Below, one piece after another: positions 1-8,540 of a stretch of 64,000 nucleotides of DNA; the first letter of the stretch is position 1; each line of letters opens with the position of its first letter. The DNA comes from Okeania sp. SIO1I7 (GTDB taxonomy: Bacteria > Cyanobacteriota > Cyanobacteriia > Cyanobacteriales > Microcoleaceae). The stretch lies in assembly GCA_010672585.1 (NCBI GenBank), contig JAAHGF010000006.1, positions 412,278 through 476,277 on the forward strand. The letters run 5' to 3'. Made by a program: the position numbers and the translations under genes. The notes beneath the pieces are model-generated. The model had not been told where the DNA came from and made no database searches. It saw nothing but the letters and a program-made list of their open reading frames with translations.

Positions 1-2
1 AT

Positions 3-2738
3 ATTCTTGAAGAAGATATTCAACAACTTTCAGATGAACAGCTAAGGGCAAAAACAGGAGAATTTAGACAAGCTCTAGAAAAAGCAACATCTAAGGAGGA
101 AGAAAAAGAAATATTAGAAGAAATTCTACCGGAAGCTTTTGCTGTAGTCCGAGAAGCAGGAAAGCGAGTTCTAGGTATGCGACATTTTGATGTCCAACTT
201 TTGGGGGGCATTATTTTGCATCAAGGCCAAATCGCAGAAATGAAAACAGGAGAGGGTAAAACTCTTGTATCGACCTTACCAGCATATTTAAATGGCCTAG
301 CAGGTAAAGGCGTCCATGTAATTACGGTTAATGACTACTTAGCTAGACGAGATGCGGAATGGATGGGACAAGTGCATAGGTTTCTGGGTTTAACTGTGGG
401 GTTAATTCAACAGGGAATGAATCCAGAAGAACGGAAAAGAAATTATGCTTGTGATATTACTTATGCTACTAACAGTGAAGTTGGATTTGACTACTTGCGC
501 GATAATATGGCAACTAGCATGGATGAGGTAGTACAACGTCCATTTAATTTTTGCACTATTGATGAAGTTGACTCAGTATTAGTAGATGAAGCACGGACTC
601 CTCTGATTATTTCTGGGCAGGTAGAAAGACCTAGTGAAAAGTATATTAAAGCGGCAGAAATTGCAGCAGCTTTGGATAAAGAAAAAGAACATTATGAAGT
701 AGATGAAAAAGCTCGTAATGTGTTATTGAGCGATGAGGGTTTTGCTCAAGCAGAACAGTTGTTGGGTGTACAAGATTTATATAACCCGGAAGATCCTTGG
801 GCACATTTTGTATTTAATGCTTTGAAGGCAAAAGAATTATTTATCAAAGATGTTAACTATATTGTTCGTGATGAGGAGGTAGTTATTGTTGATGAATTTA
901 CGGGAAGAGTAATGCCAGGACGACGTTGGAGTGATGGTTTGCATCAGGCGATCGAAGCTAAAGAAAGGGTGGATATTCAGCCAGAAACTCAAACGTTGGC
1001 AACTATTACTTATCAAAATTTCTTCTTACTTTATCCGAAGTTATCGGGGATGACGGGAACGGCAAAAACAGAAGAAACGGAATTTGAGAAGATTTATAAT
1101 CTACAAGTGACTATTGTACCGACTAATAGACCAACTGGTAGAGCAGATTTATCAGATGTGGTTTATAAAACAGAAAAGGGGAAATGGCAAGCGATCGCTA
1201 ATGAATGTGCGGAAATGCACACCGCAGGCCGCCCAGTTTTGGTGGGTACAACCAGTGTGGAAAAATCAGAGTTACTTTCTAGGTTACTTGCTCAACTGAA
1301 AATTCCCCACCAGTTGCTGAATGCTAAACCAGAAAATGTGGAGCGAGAGTCAGAAATTGTGGCACAAGCAGGGGGTAAGGGTACAGTTACTATTGCTACT
1401 AATATGGCAGGTCGAGGTACTGATATTATTTTGGGCGGAAATGCTGAGTATATGGCGAGACTGAAAGTACGGGAGTATCTGATGCCGAGGGTTGTTAAAC
1501 CGGAAGAAGATGATGGTATGGGTATGATGCGGGTACAAGGCGCTAAAAAGCAAAATTCAGCTAAAGGTTTTGGCGAACAGAAGAAGGTGAAAACTTGGAA
1601 AGTGTCGCCAGAAATTTTTCCAGTTAAGTTGTCGCCACAGACTGAAAAGATGTTGAAGGAGACGGTGAATTTTGCTGTGCAAGAGTGGGGAGAGAGAGCG
1701 TTACCTGAGTTGGTGGTGGAAGATAAGGTGGCGATCGCTGCGGAAAAAGCTCCTACTCAAGACCCGGTAATTCAAAAGTTACGGGAGGTGTACAATTTGA
1801 TTCGCAAAGAATATGAAGGCTATACAGATAAGGAGCATGATAATGTAATAAATCTGGGTGGGTTGCATGTTATTGGTACTGAGCGTCACGAGTCAAGGCG
1901 TATTGATAATCAGTTGCGAGGTAGAGCGGGGCGACAAGGAGACCCTGGTTCGACTAGATTTTTCTTGAGTTTGGACGATAACTTATTACGGATTTTTGGT
2001 GGCGATCGTGTTGCTGGAATGATGCAAGCGTTTGGGGTTGAGGAAGATATGCCAATTGAGTCTGGGTTGTTGACTCGTTCGTTGGAAGGGGCTCAGAAGA
2101 AGGTGGAGACTTATTATTATGATATGCGAAAGCAGGTGTTTGAGTACGACGAGGTGATGAATAATCAACGTCGGGCAATTTATGCGGAACGCCGACGGGT
2201 ATTGGAAGGTAGGGATTTGAAGGAACAGGTGATTAAGTATGCGGAGCAAACTATGGATGATATTGTGGAGGCGTATATTAATCCTGAGTTGCCTTCGGAA
2301 GAGTGGGAGTTGGATAAGTTGGTAAGTAAGGTGAAGGAGTTTGTATATCTGTTGGCAGATTTAACACCGGAACAGTTATTTGATTTGTCGATGGATGATA
2401 TTAAGACTTTTATGCACGAGCAGGTAAGGAATGCTTATGATATTAAGGAAGCGCAGGTTAATCAGATTCGTGGTGGTTTGATGCGGGATGCGGAACGTTT
2501 CTTTATTTTGCAGCAAATTGATACTTTGTGGCGGGAGCATTTGCAGCAGATGGATGCGTTGCGGGAGTCTGTTGGTTTGCGGGGTTATGGTCAGAAAGAT
2601 CCGTTGATTGAGTATAAGAGTGAGGGTTATGAGTTGTTTTTGGATATGATGACGGATATTCGGCGGAATGTGGTTTATTCTATGTTCCAGTTCCAGCCGC
2701 AACCTGCGGTGCAGACTACTGCGGCGGAGACTGTGTGA
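3..2738 (+). CDS. secA: Preprotein translocase ATPase SecA, 5'-truncated by window edge
   Basis: SecA is the ATP-driven motor that pushes unfolded preproteins through SecYEG at the plasma and thylakoid membranes. The frame is open from base 3, upstream of the first ATG at 177, and reads a typical SecA N-terminus, so roughly the first 25-30 residues lie outside the window. Visible motifs are Walker A GEGKT, the DEAD-like box [43 protein letters not shown] and [16 protein letters not shown] of motif VI. The insert between GGN and the [12 protein letters not shown] segment is long, as in cyanobacteria. The protein ends QTTAAETV without the CxC...CH/C zinc tail of proteobacterial SecA, which is also usual for cyanobacteria. 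It stands alone here and reads into a palindromic repeat. Confidence 0.98.
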   Translation: MLEEDIQQLSDEQLRAKTGEFRQALEKATSKEEEKEILEEILPEAFAVVREAGKRVLGMRHFDVQLLGGIILHQGQIAEMKTGEGKTLVSTLPAYLNGLAGKGVHVITVNDYLARRDAEWMGQVHRFLGLTVGLIQQGMNPEERKRNYACDITYATNSEVGFDYLRDNMATSMDEVVQRPFNFCTIDEVDSVLVDEARTPLIISGQVERPSEKYIKAAEIAAALDKEKEHYEVDEKARNVLLSDEGFAQAEQLLGVQDLYNPEDPWAHFVFNALKAKELFIKDVNYIVRDEEVVIVDEFTGRVMPGRRWSDGLHQAIEAKERVDIQPETQTLATITYQNFFLLYPKLSGMTGTAKTEETEFEKIYNLQVTIVPTNRPTGRADLSDVVYKTEKGKWQAIANECAEMHTAGRPVLVGTTSVEKSELLSRLLAQLKIPHQLLNAKPENVERESEIVAQAGGKGTVTIATNMAGRGTDIILGGNAEYMARLKVREYLMPRVVKPEEDDGMGMMRVQGAKKQNSAKGFGEQKKVKTWKVSPEIFPVKLSPQTEKMLKETVNFAVQEWGERALPELVVEDKVAIAAEKAPTQDPVIQKLREVYNLIRKEYEGYTDKEHDNVINLGGLHVIGTERHESRRIDNQLRGRAGRQGDPGSTRFFLSLDDNLLRIFGGDRVAGMMQAFGVEEDMPIESGLLTRSLEGAQKKVETYYYDMRKQVFEYDEVMNNQRRAIYAERRRVLEGRDLKEQVIKYAEQTMDDIVEAYINPELPSEEWELDKLVSKVKEFVYLLADLTPEQLFDLSMDDIKTFMHEQVRNAYDIKEAQVNQIRGGLMRDAERFFILQQIDTLWREHLQQMDALRESVGLRGYGQKDPLIEYKSEGYELFLDMMTDIRRNVVYSMFQFQPQPAVQTTAAETV

Positions 2739-2760
2739 AAAAATATAAACCCCTATTCCA

Positions 2761-2836
2761 GTAGGGTGTGTTAGCGTCAGCGTAACGCACCAAAGACATA
2801 ATAGATGGTGCGTTACATTTCATTAACGCACCCTAC
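2761..2836. repeat. Dispersed palindrome, GTAGGGTG...CACCCTAC ends
   Basis: Ends GTAGGGTGTGTTA and TAACGCACCCTAC are near-perfect inverted repeats, and a second internal GGTGCGTTA/TAACGCACC pair lies between them. The same ends recur at 48664-48954 and in degenerate form near 51836 and 59750. It sits just after secA and could act as a transcript end or 3' stabiliser, but there is no T-run directly after it. Confidence 0.7.
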
Positions 2837-2927
2837 CAAAGCTTTTTGGATTCAGAAAGTTTGCTTGTTACTCAAAGTTTAAAATTTTCATCATTCATTA
2901 TCCATTATCAATTTGTTGAGCGAATGA

Positions 2928-3289
2928 CAGATTTGTCGCGAGATTAAGAACTCTGGGGAAGGTTCTTTGAATGTACCACGAAAGGTTAGTTTTTCCAGAG
3001 CATCGGGAGGAGGTTTAAGGCATTATTATATTAATGGAGAACCTTATGATCCAGAATCCCAGGACTATATTCTGGAGCTGAATACTTCTGAACAATGGGT
3101 GTTATCAAATCCATCTGACTCTCCTATCCCTTCCACATTCATGTGAATCATTTCCAAATAAAGAGTGACTTGATCGATCCAGATAAAGAGGATATGCCGT
3201 CAAATTGGCGTTGGTGGGATACAATTGGAAATAATGTTAGCATTTGGAGGAAAATTTCACGACAAGCCATATTCAAAAAAAAATGTAAC
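2928..3289 (+). pseudogene. Multicopper oxidase C-terminal remnant, frameshifted
   Basis: Two adjacent frames read as the C-terminal cupredoxin domain of a multicopper oxidase. The first frame (2928-3145) contains YYINGEPYDPESQDY and EQWVLSNPSDS, like the FxINGxxYDP...EEWxLxN stretch of the family. The next frame, from 3131, continues with FHIHVNHFQI, the copper-binding HxH loop, and WRWWDTIGN. A 1-2 base indel near 3125-3131 separates them. The downstream HCHxxxH copper motif and the whole N-terminal part are missing, so this is a dead fragment. The identification rests on motif pattern only. Confidence 0.6.
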
Positions 3290-3373
3290 AAAAAAAAATT
3301 AAAGTGTAACAGTTTGTAAAATGCAGGCAGTATGAGTTTATGTAGTGTTAGAATGCAAAAAAAAAGTTGGTGA

Positions 3374-3733
3374 ATGCAAATGAAAAAGTTTACTGTGTGT
3401 GTGAGTTTGGTGGTAGCCATAGCCATTGGATGTATAGCCATGGTGGTGGTAGTAGGTAGGCCAGCTACTGCATTAGCTAGTCCGCAGAGTTTTTGCCAAA
3501 AAGTGGATGTGTTGGACGCTGTTGATATCGCTGTCCAAGAGGATATTCAATGTGTAAATAAGGAGGAAGGTAATAATATTAAGTTTGTGTGGTTTAGTAG
3601 CCCTAATATAGCCAAAAATAATGAAAAAGTGGTGAGAACATTGTGTGAGGAAAATGGGGGTGTGAAATGGGAATGTTGCAAAAAATATGATAAGGAGGGT
3701 GTGGATGTATTAATTGGGGAGTGTGATTTTTAA
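3374..3733 (+). CDS. Small secreted cysteine-rich protein
   Basis: 119 residues. The N-terminus MQMKKFTVCVSLVVAIAIG is a classic Sec signal peptide (basic start, about 25 hydrophobic residues) with a likely signal peptidase I site after ATALA. The mature part of about 83 residues has six cysteines, one of them a CC pair, which could form three disulphides in the periplasm or outside. No domain is recognised. The start could equally be the second ATG at 3380 (MKKFTV). No strong Shine-Dalgarno is visible. It stands alone, with a hairpin terminator about 270 bases downstream. The signal peptide and cysteine pattern argue that it is real; its function is unknown. Confidence 0.6.
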   Translation: MQMKKFTVCVSLVVAIAIGCIAMVVVVGRPATALASPQSFCQKVDVLDAVDIAVQEDIQCVNKEEGNNIKFVWFSSPNIAKNNEKVVRTLCEENGGVKWECCKKYDKEGVDVLIGECDF

Positions 3734-4002
3734 TTAATTAGTAAAAAATATATTAGCATAGTCTAAATTGTGGTTATTCCATCATAGTCGCCCCAATCAT
3801 AGACTCACCCTGTGCTTACCCCATCATCGCCGCCCCATTTGCTGTAATGAATGTATGAGCAGCCTTTGAGCCAAACCAACTTCCCAAAGGGTCTACCTGG
3901 TACACCTCCTGGTAAGTCTCTAGGTCTAAGTTCAACTGTCCAGGAACCCCTTCCCTACCCCTTGGTTTGGCCTGAAAACCTTTAGTCATTTTTTCCAAAA
4001 AG

Positions 4003-4037
4003 CAACTCCCCCAATTACGGCGTGGAGTTGTTTTTTT
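4003..4037 (+). terminator. Rho-independent terminator
   Basis: Stem CAACTCC (4003-4009) pairs with GGAGTTG (4024-4030), followed directly by seven T residues. It would end plus-strand transcripts, most likely from the small secreted-protein gene at 3374. Confidence 0.65.
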
Positions 4038-4062
4038 CTTTTTGGGAGTATACCGCTTAATT

Positions 4063-4094
4063 CAGTTATCAGTTATCAGTTATCAGTTATCAGT
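4063..4094. repeat. Heptamer tandem repeat (CAGTTAT)n
   Basis: Four and a half copies of CAGTTAT. Similar short tandem heptamers (STRR type, common in filamentous cyanobacteria) recur at 18640-18670, 25795-25825, 30725-30760 and 32010-32040. Confidence 0.85.
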
Positions 4095-4312
4095 ATCTGT
4101 GCCTAATAGATGTCATCAGGTTGAAGTTGCTAATTCTTTAAATAAGTTAGTTTCGGCTAAAGTTGAGCATTTAGAATAGCTATAAGTTTGCTTGTTACTA
4201 AAAGTTTAAAGTCTTAATCATTATCAATTATCAATTATCAATTATCCATTAATATTGTGTTATAATCATCAAAATTATATTGTAATTTATTTTCTATATC
4301 ACAAAAATCATA

Positions 4313-4603
4313 ATGGTTTCATCTAAATTGCTTCAGCTAGAAAATGCCATTAATAACTTATCCTTAGAGGAGAAAATATGGCTAATGGAAAAAATCATAG
4401 CTCAAATGAAACAGCAAACAAAATCTGCTAATTATCAATCCCAACCCGATCTAGAATTTAGCCATCAAGATAGGAACTTAGAAACCGAACCTTTAATTGG
4501 TTTATTTGCTGCTTCCCCAGATTTAGCTACTAATTCTGAGGAAATTTTACAAGGAGAAATTAGAGAAAAATCAGGATGGTCTTACAAAGAAATATCCCCA
4601 TAG
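4313..4603 (+). CDS. Antitoxin of a PIN-toxin pair
   Basis: 96 residues, mostly helical and charged, starting MVSSKLLQLENAINNLSLEE, which resembles the short cyanobacterial antitoxins encoded directly in front of PIN toxins. Its last 28 bases overlap the start of the PIN gene at 4576 in another frame, so the two are almost certainly translationally coupled. No AbrB, RHH or HTH motif is obvious. The assignment as antitoxin rests on position, size and overlap. Such antitoxins normally bind and block the cognate RNase and repress their own promoter, which would lie in the AT-rich stretch before 4313. Confidence 0.72.
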   Translation: MVSSKLLQLENAINNLSLEEKIWLMEKIIAQMKQQTKSANYQSQPDLEFSHQDRNLETEPLIGLFAASPDLATNSEEILQGEIREKSGWSYKEISP

Positions 4604-5001
4604 CAGATACTGGTTTTGTTGTAGCTTTGATGAATCAAAAAGATATTAGACATCTTGAAGTAGCAGAGATTTATAGACAACAACAACAAATTTTATTACC
4701 CCAAACAGTATTAGCTGAAGTTGCTTATTTAGTAGGTCGTGAAGTTGGTACAATAATGGTATCCACTAGCTTGCGTTATTTGCTGAATAGTCGATTTATG
4801 ATATTAGCTTTAACTCCAGAAGACTTGTTGCGAGTGGCAGAAATTTTGGAGATATATCAAGACAGTAGAATTGATTTTGTAGATGCTAGCGTCATGGCAA
4901 TAGCAGAACGTTTGGAAATCACGAAAGTCTTGACTTTAGATCGAAGAGACTTTCAGCTATTTCGACCTAAGCATTGTCAATTTTTTGAGATTATGCCGTA
5001 A
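4576..5001 (+). CDS. PIN-domain RNase toxin (VapC-like)
   Basis: 141 residues with a complete PIN-type acidic set: D11 in ADTGFVVAL, E48 in LAEVAYLV, D103 in DFVDASVMAIA and D122 in LTLDRRDF. PIN toxins are Mg-dependent ribonucleases that inhibit growth when freed from their antitoxin. The gene overlaps the upstream antitoxin by 28 bases. The start at 4576 is the only one that keeps the N-terminal Asp close to the beginning. There are no signs of decay, so this looks like a working toxin-antitoxin pair. It is unlike the second PIN toxin in this island at the sequence level, so the two are not a recent duplication. Confidence 0.9.
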   Translation: MVLQRNIPIADTGFVVALMNQKDIRHLEVAEIYRQQQQILLPQTVLAEVAYLVGREVGTIMVSTSLRYLLNSRFMILALTPEDLLRVAEILEIYQDSRIDFVDASVMAIAERLEITKVLTLDRRDFQLFRPKHCQFFEIMP

Positions 5002-5018
5002 TTTTTTAATAAGCAATA

Positions 5019-5345
5019 ATGCAAATTCAAGACTATTTCAATTTCCTAGCACCTGATGATATCCGCATCAAAGGTAGCCGCATTGGCATCGAAAGTGTTC
5101 TCTATGAATACATTTATCGTGCTAAAACTCCCGAAGAAATTGCTGAACAATTTGAGACTATTACCCTGGAAGATGTCTACGCCACCATCCTCTACTATTT
5201 ACACAACAAAGAGGAAGTCAGAACTTACTTAGCTGACTGGCTAGAATTTTGTCGCCAACAACGGGAAGAGCAAATGCGTAATCCTTCCCCTGCACGGCAG
5301 AGGTTTCGCAAATTAAAGGCAGAAGCAGATGTTCAGCTATACTGA
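5019..5345 (+). CDS. DUF433-family antitoxin-like protein, orphan
   Basis: 108 residues with the DUF433 pattern: DDIRIKGSRIGIESVLYEY at the N-terminus, then KTPEEIAEQF and LEDVYATILYYL, a short winged-helix-like DNA-binding fold. DUF433 proteins are usually the antitoxin of a PIN-like DUF5615 toxin encoded immediately downstream. Here nothing like that toxin follows in the 63 bases before the AbrB gene, so it is an orphan. It starts 17 bases after the PIN gene ends. It may act as a solitary regulator or be a left-over immunity gene. Confidence 0.85.
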   Translation: MQIQDYFNFLAPDDIRIKGSRIGIESVLYEYIYRAKTPEEIAEQFETITLEDVYATILYYLHNKEEVRTYLADWLEFCRQQREEQMRNPSPARQRFRKLKAEADVQLY

Positions 5346-5408
5346 GATTTACCTCCACTTTTTTCTAAATATCCATTAAAATTAAGTTAAGTTTAATAAA
5401 TAATAGTA

Positions 5409-5654
5409 ATGGCAAGTACAATAGTTAGCGATCGAGGGCAAATAACGATCCCAGAAGAAATTAGGGACTACCTGAAACTGAATGCAGGGAGTAAAATAGA
5501 ATTCGTTATTGATGAACAAGGAGAGGTTAAAATAATTCCTCTGAAATTCTCTGTGGAAGACTTGTCGGGTATCCTACATTATCCGGGAATTGAGAAAGCA
5601 ACCATTGAGGATATGGAAAACGCGGTTCAGGAGGCAGCTATTGATTGGAGTTGA
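5409..5654 (+). CDS. AbrB/MazE-type antitoxin
   Basis: 81 residues. The N-terminal half is a SpoVT/AbrB swapped-hairpin DNA-binding domain: STIVSDRGQITIPEEIRDYL followed by LNAGSKIEFVID. The C-terminal helix, which would wrap the toxin, ends at a stop that overlaps the start of the PIN gene. Family members dimerise, repress their own operon and neutralise the partner RNase. The stop lies at 5652-5654 and the toxin start at 5641, so the two are coupled. Confidence 0.9.
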   Translation: MASTIVSDRGQITIPEEIRDYLKLNAGSKIEFVIDEQGEVKIIPLKFSVEDLSGILHYPGIEKATIEDMENAVQEAAIDWS

Positions 5655-6030
5655 TACCAATATTCTAGTTCGCTATTTGACCAGAGATGATGAACTACAG
5701 TGGCAAAAAGCACTAGAAATTATTAGAGAAAATCAGCCATGTTTTGTTTCTAATATCGTTTTGTGTGAATTAGTTTGGGTTCTCAAAAGTCAAAAATACA
5801 GATTTACCAAAGATAGAATTATCAACATCTTGGAAATGATGTTGCAGAGTACAGTTTTTGAGTTGGAAAACCCTTCTGTTATCTATCAAGCTATTGAGCG
5901 TACAAAACAGGGAAGTGCTGATTTTTCTGATTATTTGATAGGAGTAATAGCTCGTCGAGCAGGTTGTGCAGAAACTGTGACATTCGACAGAAAATTAAGA
6001 GGAGAAATAGGATTCAACTGTCTTGAATAA
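5641..6030 (+). CDS. PIN-domain RNase toxin (VapC-like), TTG start
   Basis: 129 residues when begun at TTG 5641. This start is preferred over ATG 5590 for two reasons: AGGAGG at 5629-5635 sits at ideal distance, and the protein then begins (M)IGVDTNILVRYLTRDD, placing the first catalytic Asp at position 5 as in the family. Starting at 5590 would add 17 residues that merely read through the antitoxin. Further acidic residues are E43 in CELVWVL, D94/D97 in GSADFSDYLIG and D116 in TVTFDRKL. It overlaps the AbrB-type antitoxin by 14 bases. It appears intact. Confidence 0.87.
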   Translation: MIGVDTNILVRYLTRDDELQWQKALEIIRENQPCFVSNIVLCELVWVLKSQKYRFTKDRIINILEMMLQSTVFELENPSVIYQAIERTKQGSADFSDYLIGVIARRAGCAETVTFDRKLRGEIGFNCLE

Positions 6031-6144
6031 AAGGCGATATTGCATCCGCAACGCTGGGCGATCGCTTAAGTAAATTTAGCAAGCTGTAATCAAAAAAACA
6101 GCACGAGTCGCACTGTTCCAGAATCAAAAGGAGATAAATAAAAA

Positions 6145-6390
6145 ATGAGTGTGGTTATTCCTGATGACGTGCTGGTATCAGCTAGAATGTCTGAAGCACA
6201 ATTAAAGTTGGAAATCGCTATTATGTTATTTCAACAAGATAGAATAAGTATTGGTAAAGCTCGTCGTTTGGCTGGAATTAATTTGTTAGAGTTTCAGCGG
6301 GAAATTTCTGAACGGGGTATTTGCATCCATTACGATGTTGAGGAGTTTGAGGAAGATATTAAAACTTTGCAGGAAATGGGTAGGTTATGA
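6145..6390 (+). CDS. UPF0175-family antitoxin
   Basis: 81 residues matching the UPF0175 pattern: MSVVIPDDVLVSARMSEAQL, then a helix-turn-helix-like centre with ISIGKARRLAGINLLEFQ. UPF0175 proteins are the antitoxins of DUF3368 PIN-like toxins. A good Shine-Dalgarno, AAAAGGAGA, lies upstream. The stop codon overlaps the start of the downstream toxin gene as ATGA at 6387-6390, the usual coupled arrangement. The partner is broken, so this antitoxin no longer has an obvious target here. Confidence 0.87.
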   Translation: MSVVIPDDVLVSARMSEAQLKLEIAIMLFQQDRISIGKARRLAGINLLEFQREISERGICIHYDVEEFEEDIKTLQEMGRL

Positions 6391-6906
6391 TTGTTGTCAG
6401 CGATACTTCACCTAAGTAAAAAGAATTTTTTTAAGCAATCCTCTTCTTTATAAGGAGAGGTAATTATTAATTATTAATTATTAATTATTAATTGTTGAAG
6501 ATCGCGTCATTATTCCTCAAGCAGTTTATGATGAAATGGCTTCTTTAGAGCAATACCAGGTACGGTTGAGGTTCAAACTTTAGATTGGATCGAAAATCGG
6601 ACAGTTGAAAATCGCCAGGGAGTTGAGGAGTTGCAAGTTGATTTAGATATGGGAGAAGCAGAAGCAATTATTTTAGCTTTGGAACTGGATGCAGATTTGT
6701 TACTGCTAGACGAGCGTAGAGGAAGAAGGGTTGCTTTGGAGTTGGGAGTGAAGAAAATAAGTGGTTTGTTAGCTGTATTGCAGGAAGCTAAGAGAAAAAG
6801 TCTGATTTTAGAAATTAAGCCAATTTTGGATAGGTTAATTTCTGAAAATAATTTCCGGATTAGCGTTAGTCTCTACAATAGGGTTTTACAATTTGCTGGC
6901 GAGTGA
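6387..6906 (+). pseudogene. DUF3368 PIN-like toxin, interrupted by a dispersed repeat
   Basis: The gene opens MIVVSDTSP, the DUF3368 start with the first catalytic Asp, and hits a stop at 6417. Coding similarity resumes near 6495 with a stretch reading RVIIPQAVYDEMAS. It then shifts frame once more before an open stretch from 6631 with DMGEAEAIILALELDADLLL and LDERRGRRVALELGV, typical of the family. Between the two parts lies an AT-rich repeat of about 78 bases, a copy of which also occurs near 63531. The segment encoding residues about 10-30 is missing. The toxin is therefore dead, while its UPF0175 antitoxin is intact. Confidence 0.8.
6417..6494. repeat. Dispersed repeat inserted in toxin gene
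   Basis: AT-rich element with the core AATCCTC...GAGAGGTAATTA followed by (TTAATTA)n. The same core occurs in the opposite orientation at about 63531-63582, beside another gene fragment. Confidence 0.65.
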
Positions 6907-6991
6907 ACTTGTGTTGGTTTAATAGCGATCGCTCCTGAAATCTCGTTTGTTTGGAAGGGGCGATCGCTCTTGTTTAAGAGAGGTACAATTT

Positions 6992-7309
6992 TCATAGTTC
7001 CCATGTAATTATTTTCTCCATCTGTTCTTCTCGTTCGGTTCTAACTTCCGCAACCAGATCGCCGGAATAGATACCATGAGCTTGTTGAATTTCTGCTCGG
7101 AGGGAATTTAAACATTCTAAAGCTTTTTGAGGTTGGCGATCGCCTTCATCAGAAGTTCCATCGCTTCTTTGTTTCAGGGTTTCTAATCCCAGACGCACTA
7201 CTTCCACAGCTACTTCAGAGAGTGTCTGATGTTTTTGAGTAGCTAATTGGAGTAGGGAGTCGTACTGTTCTGGTTCTAACACCAGTGGGGGATATGGATA
7301 TTTTGTCAT
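6992..7309 (-). CDS. Putative antitoxin or regulator, cyanobacterial small protein
   Basis: 105 residues beginning MTKYPYPPLVLEPEQYDSLL, with a central helix LATQKHQTLSEVAVEVVRLG that resembles a ribbon-helix-helix-like DNA-binding segment. The rest is charged and helical. The toxin-antitoxin island on one side makes an antitoxin role plausible, but no toxin is adjacent in the right orientation. A second, decayed copy lies at 24388-24726, also divergent from a Uma2 gene, so the pairing of this gene with a divergent Uma2 gene predates the duplication. Confidence 0.55.
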   Translation of the reverse strand: MTKYPYPPLVLEPEQYDSLLQLATQKHQTLSEVAVEVVRLGLETLKQRSDGTSDEGDRQPQKALECLNSLRAEIQQAHGIYSGDLVAEVRTEREEQMEKIITWEL

Positions 7310-7447
7310 ATTATTCTCTGAACATAAATGTTTTGGAAATGCTTCCTATTATATCATTATTTTGAGTAAATGGAGAAACGCTCACTCACTTGCCTTATTT
7401 TTCCAGAGCGATCGCTTTCAGCAAAAATATAATGCTGACTTTAGATT

Positions 7448-7551
7448 TATAGCAGTCGCCACTATAGTTAGGACATCCGGTAATTATGATGATTTATGAC
7501 GCGAGCAAGATGCTCGCACTAATTGTCCTAACCGCCAAAGCGGTTGCTATA
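7448..7551. repeat. MITE-like element with TATAGCA-CGC ends
   Basis: Ends TATAGCAGTCGC and GCGGTTGCTATA are inverted repeats. A nested GTTAGGACA/TGTCCTAAC pair and a GCGAGCA/TGCTCGC hairpin lie inside. The second copy of the duplicated block (near 24863) runs straight through the equivalent point, giving an empty site. Confidence 0.75.
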
Positions 7552-7673
7552 TCAATTTTTTTTAACTCTGTTTGCATTTATCAAGCATAGTGTGTTACTC
7601 TGTAAGCATGGGAAAAAATGCGCGCAGATAGGGTAACATTTCAAACTATAAAAACTATATCGAGAGCAATAAT

Positions 7674-8540
7674 ATGACTAATATATCCGTTCAACATGAA
7701 CCACAACTGCCAGCAAAGGAAACTTTGCCTACCATGTACGACTTACCAAGCGAAAATCCGGAGGAACCTGGTTTGCCAGACGAATTTCATGACTTTCAAC
7801 CTGAACTTTTGCGCGAAACTTTCCAACCGCGCAACTGGTATCCCGATAAATTGTTTTGTGGCACCGATATGAATCTCTACTACGATGTCAAACATCCTAA
7901 ATGGTACAAACGCCCAGACTGGTTTGCAGTTGTGGGAGTGCCAAGGTGGTATGAACAATCGGATCTGCGCTTAAGTTATGTAGTTTGGGACGAAAAAATT
8001 AACCCGTTGGTAGTAGTCGAGTTATTATCTCCAGGTACAGAAGATGAAGACTTAGGAGAGACAATAGGAGAACCGGGAAAACCTCCGACTAAGTGGGAAG
8101 TTTACGAGAGTATTCTGAAAGTTCCTTATTATGTTACCTTCAGTCGCTATACTAATGAAATGCAGGCGTTTCATTTAGTGGGCGATCGCTACCAAAGAGC
8201 AGAGTTAAGTGAGGGACGTTTGTTGCTTTCGGAGGTAGAACTCAGTCTGGGTTTGTGGCAGGGAAGTTACAAGGAGAGAGATAGACTCTGGTTGCGGTGG
8301 ATGACCCCAGAAGGAGATTTGATACCGACTCCTGAAGAGAAAGCCAAACAGGAGGCAGCAGCAGCTAAAGAGGAGGCCACAGTAGCTAAACAACAAGCTA
8401 CCAATGCTGAACAACGAGCTACCAATGCTGAACAGGAGGTGGCAGCAGTTAAAGAAGAGTTAGCAGCAGCTAAAAAACAAAGCGATCGCTTACTAGCGAA
8501 ACTGCGAGAGTTGGGTATCATTCCTGACGATTTCAGTTAA
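7674..8540 (+). CDS. Uma2 (DUF820) family putative endonuclease with coiled-coil tail
   Basis: 288 residues. The Uma2/DUF820 domain fills about residues 40-200: RPDWFAVVGVP, then NPLVVVELLSPGTEDEDL and the lysine-containing PPTKWEVYESILKVPYYV. This is the D...E...K arrangement of PD-(D/E)xK nucleases. The C-terminal 80 residues are an Ala/Glu/Lys-rich coiled coil built of repeats such as EQRATNAEQEVAAVKEELA. The family is hugely expanded in cyanobacteria and its cellular role is unsettled. A shorter paralogue (253 residues, fewer coil repeats) lies at 24988-25749 in a duplicated block. The promoter region holds a MITE-like insertion. Confidence 0.87.
   Translation: MTNISVQHEPQLPAKETLPTMYDLPSENPEEPGLPDEFHDFQPELLRETFQPRNWYPDKLFCGTDMNLYYDVKHPKWYKRPDWFAVVGVPRWYEQSDLRLSYVVWDEKINPLVVVELLSPGTEDEDLGETIGEPGKPPTKWEVYESILKVPYYVTFSRYTNEMQAFHLVGDRYQRAELSEGRLLLSEVELSLGLWQGSYKERDRLWLRWMTPEGDLIPTPEEKAKQEAAAAKEEATVAKQQATNAEQRATNAEQEVAAVKEELAAAKKQSDRLLAKLRELGIIPDDFS

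Larger units (their letters stand above)
3738..4312. other. Intergenic region, no gene supported
   Basis: A 60-codon minus-strand frame at 3816-3998 matches nothing I recognise and has no convincing start signal. The stretch holds a rho-independent terminator (4003-4037), a heptamer tandem repeat (4063-4094) and a TTATCAA-type simple repeat near 4217-4250, just upstream of the toxin-antitoxin pair. Confidence 0.6.

Noticed and set aside
3816..3998. 60-codon minus-strand frame
   Set aside because: No recognisable family, no ribosome-binding site and no clear start. The stretch QLNLDLETYQEVYQVDPLGS looks faintly like part of a larger protein but is not enough to call a gene.
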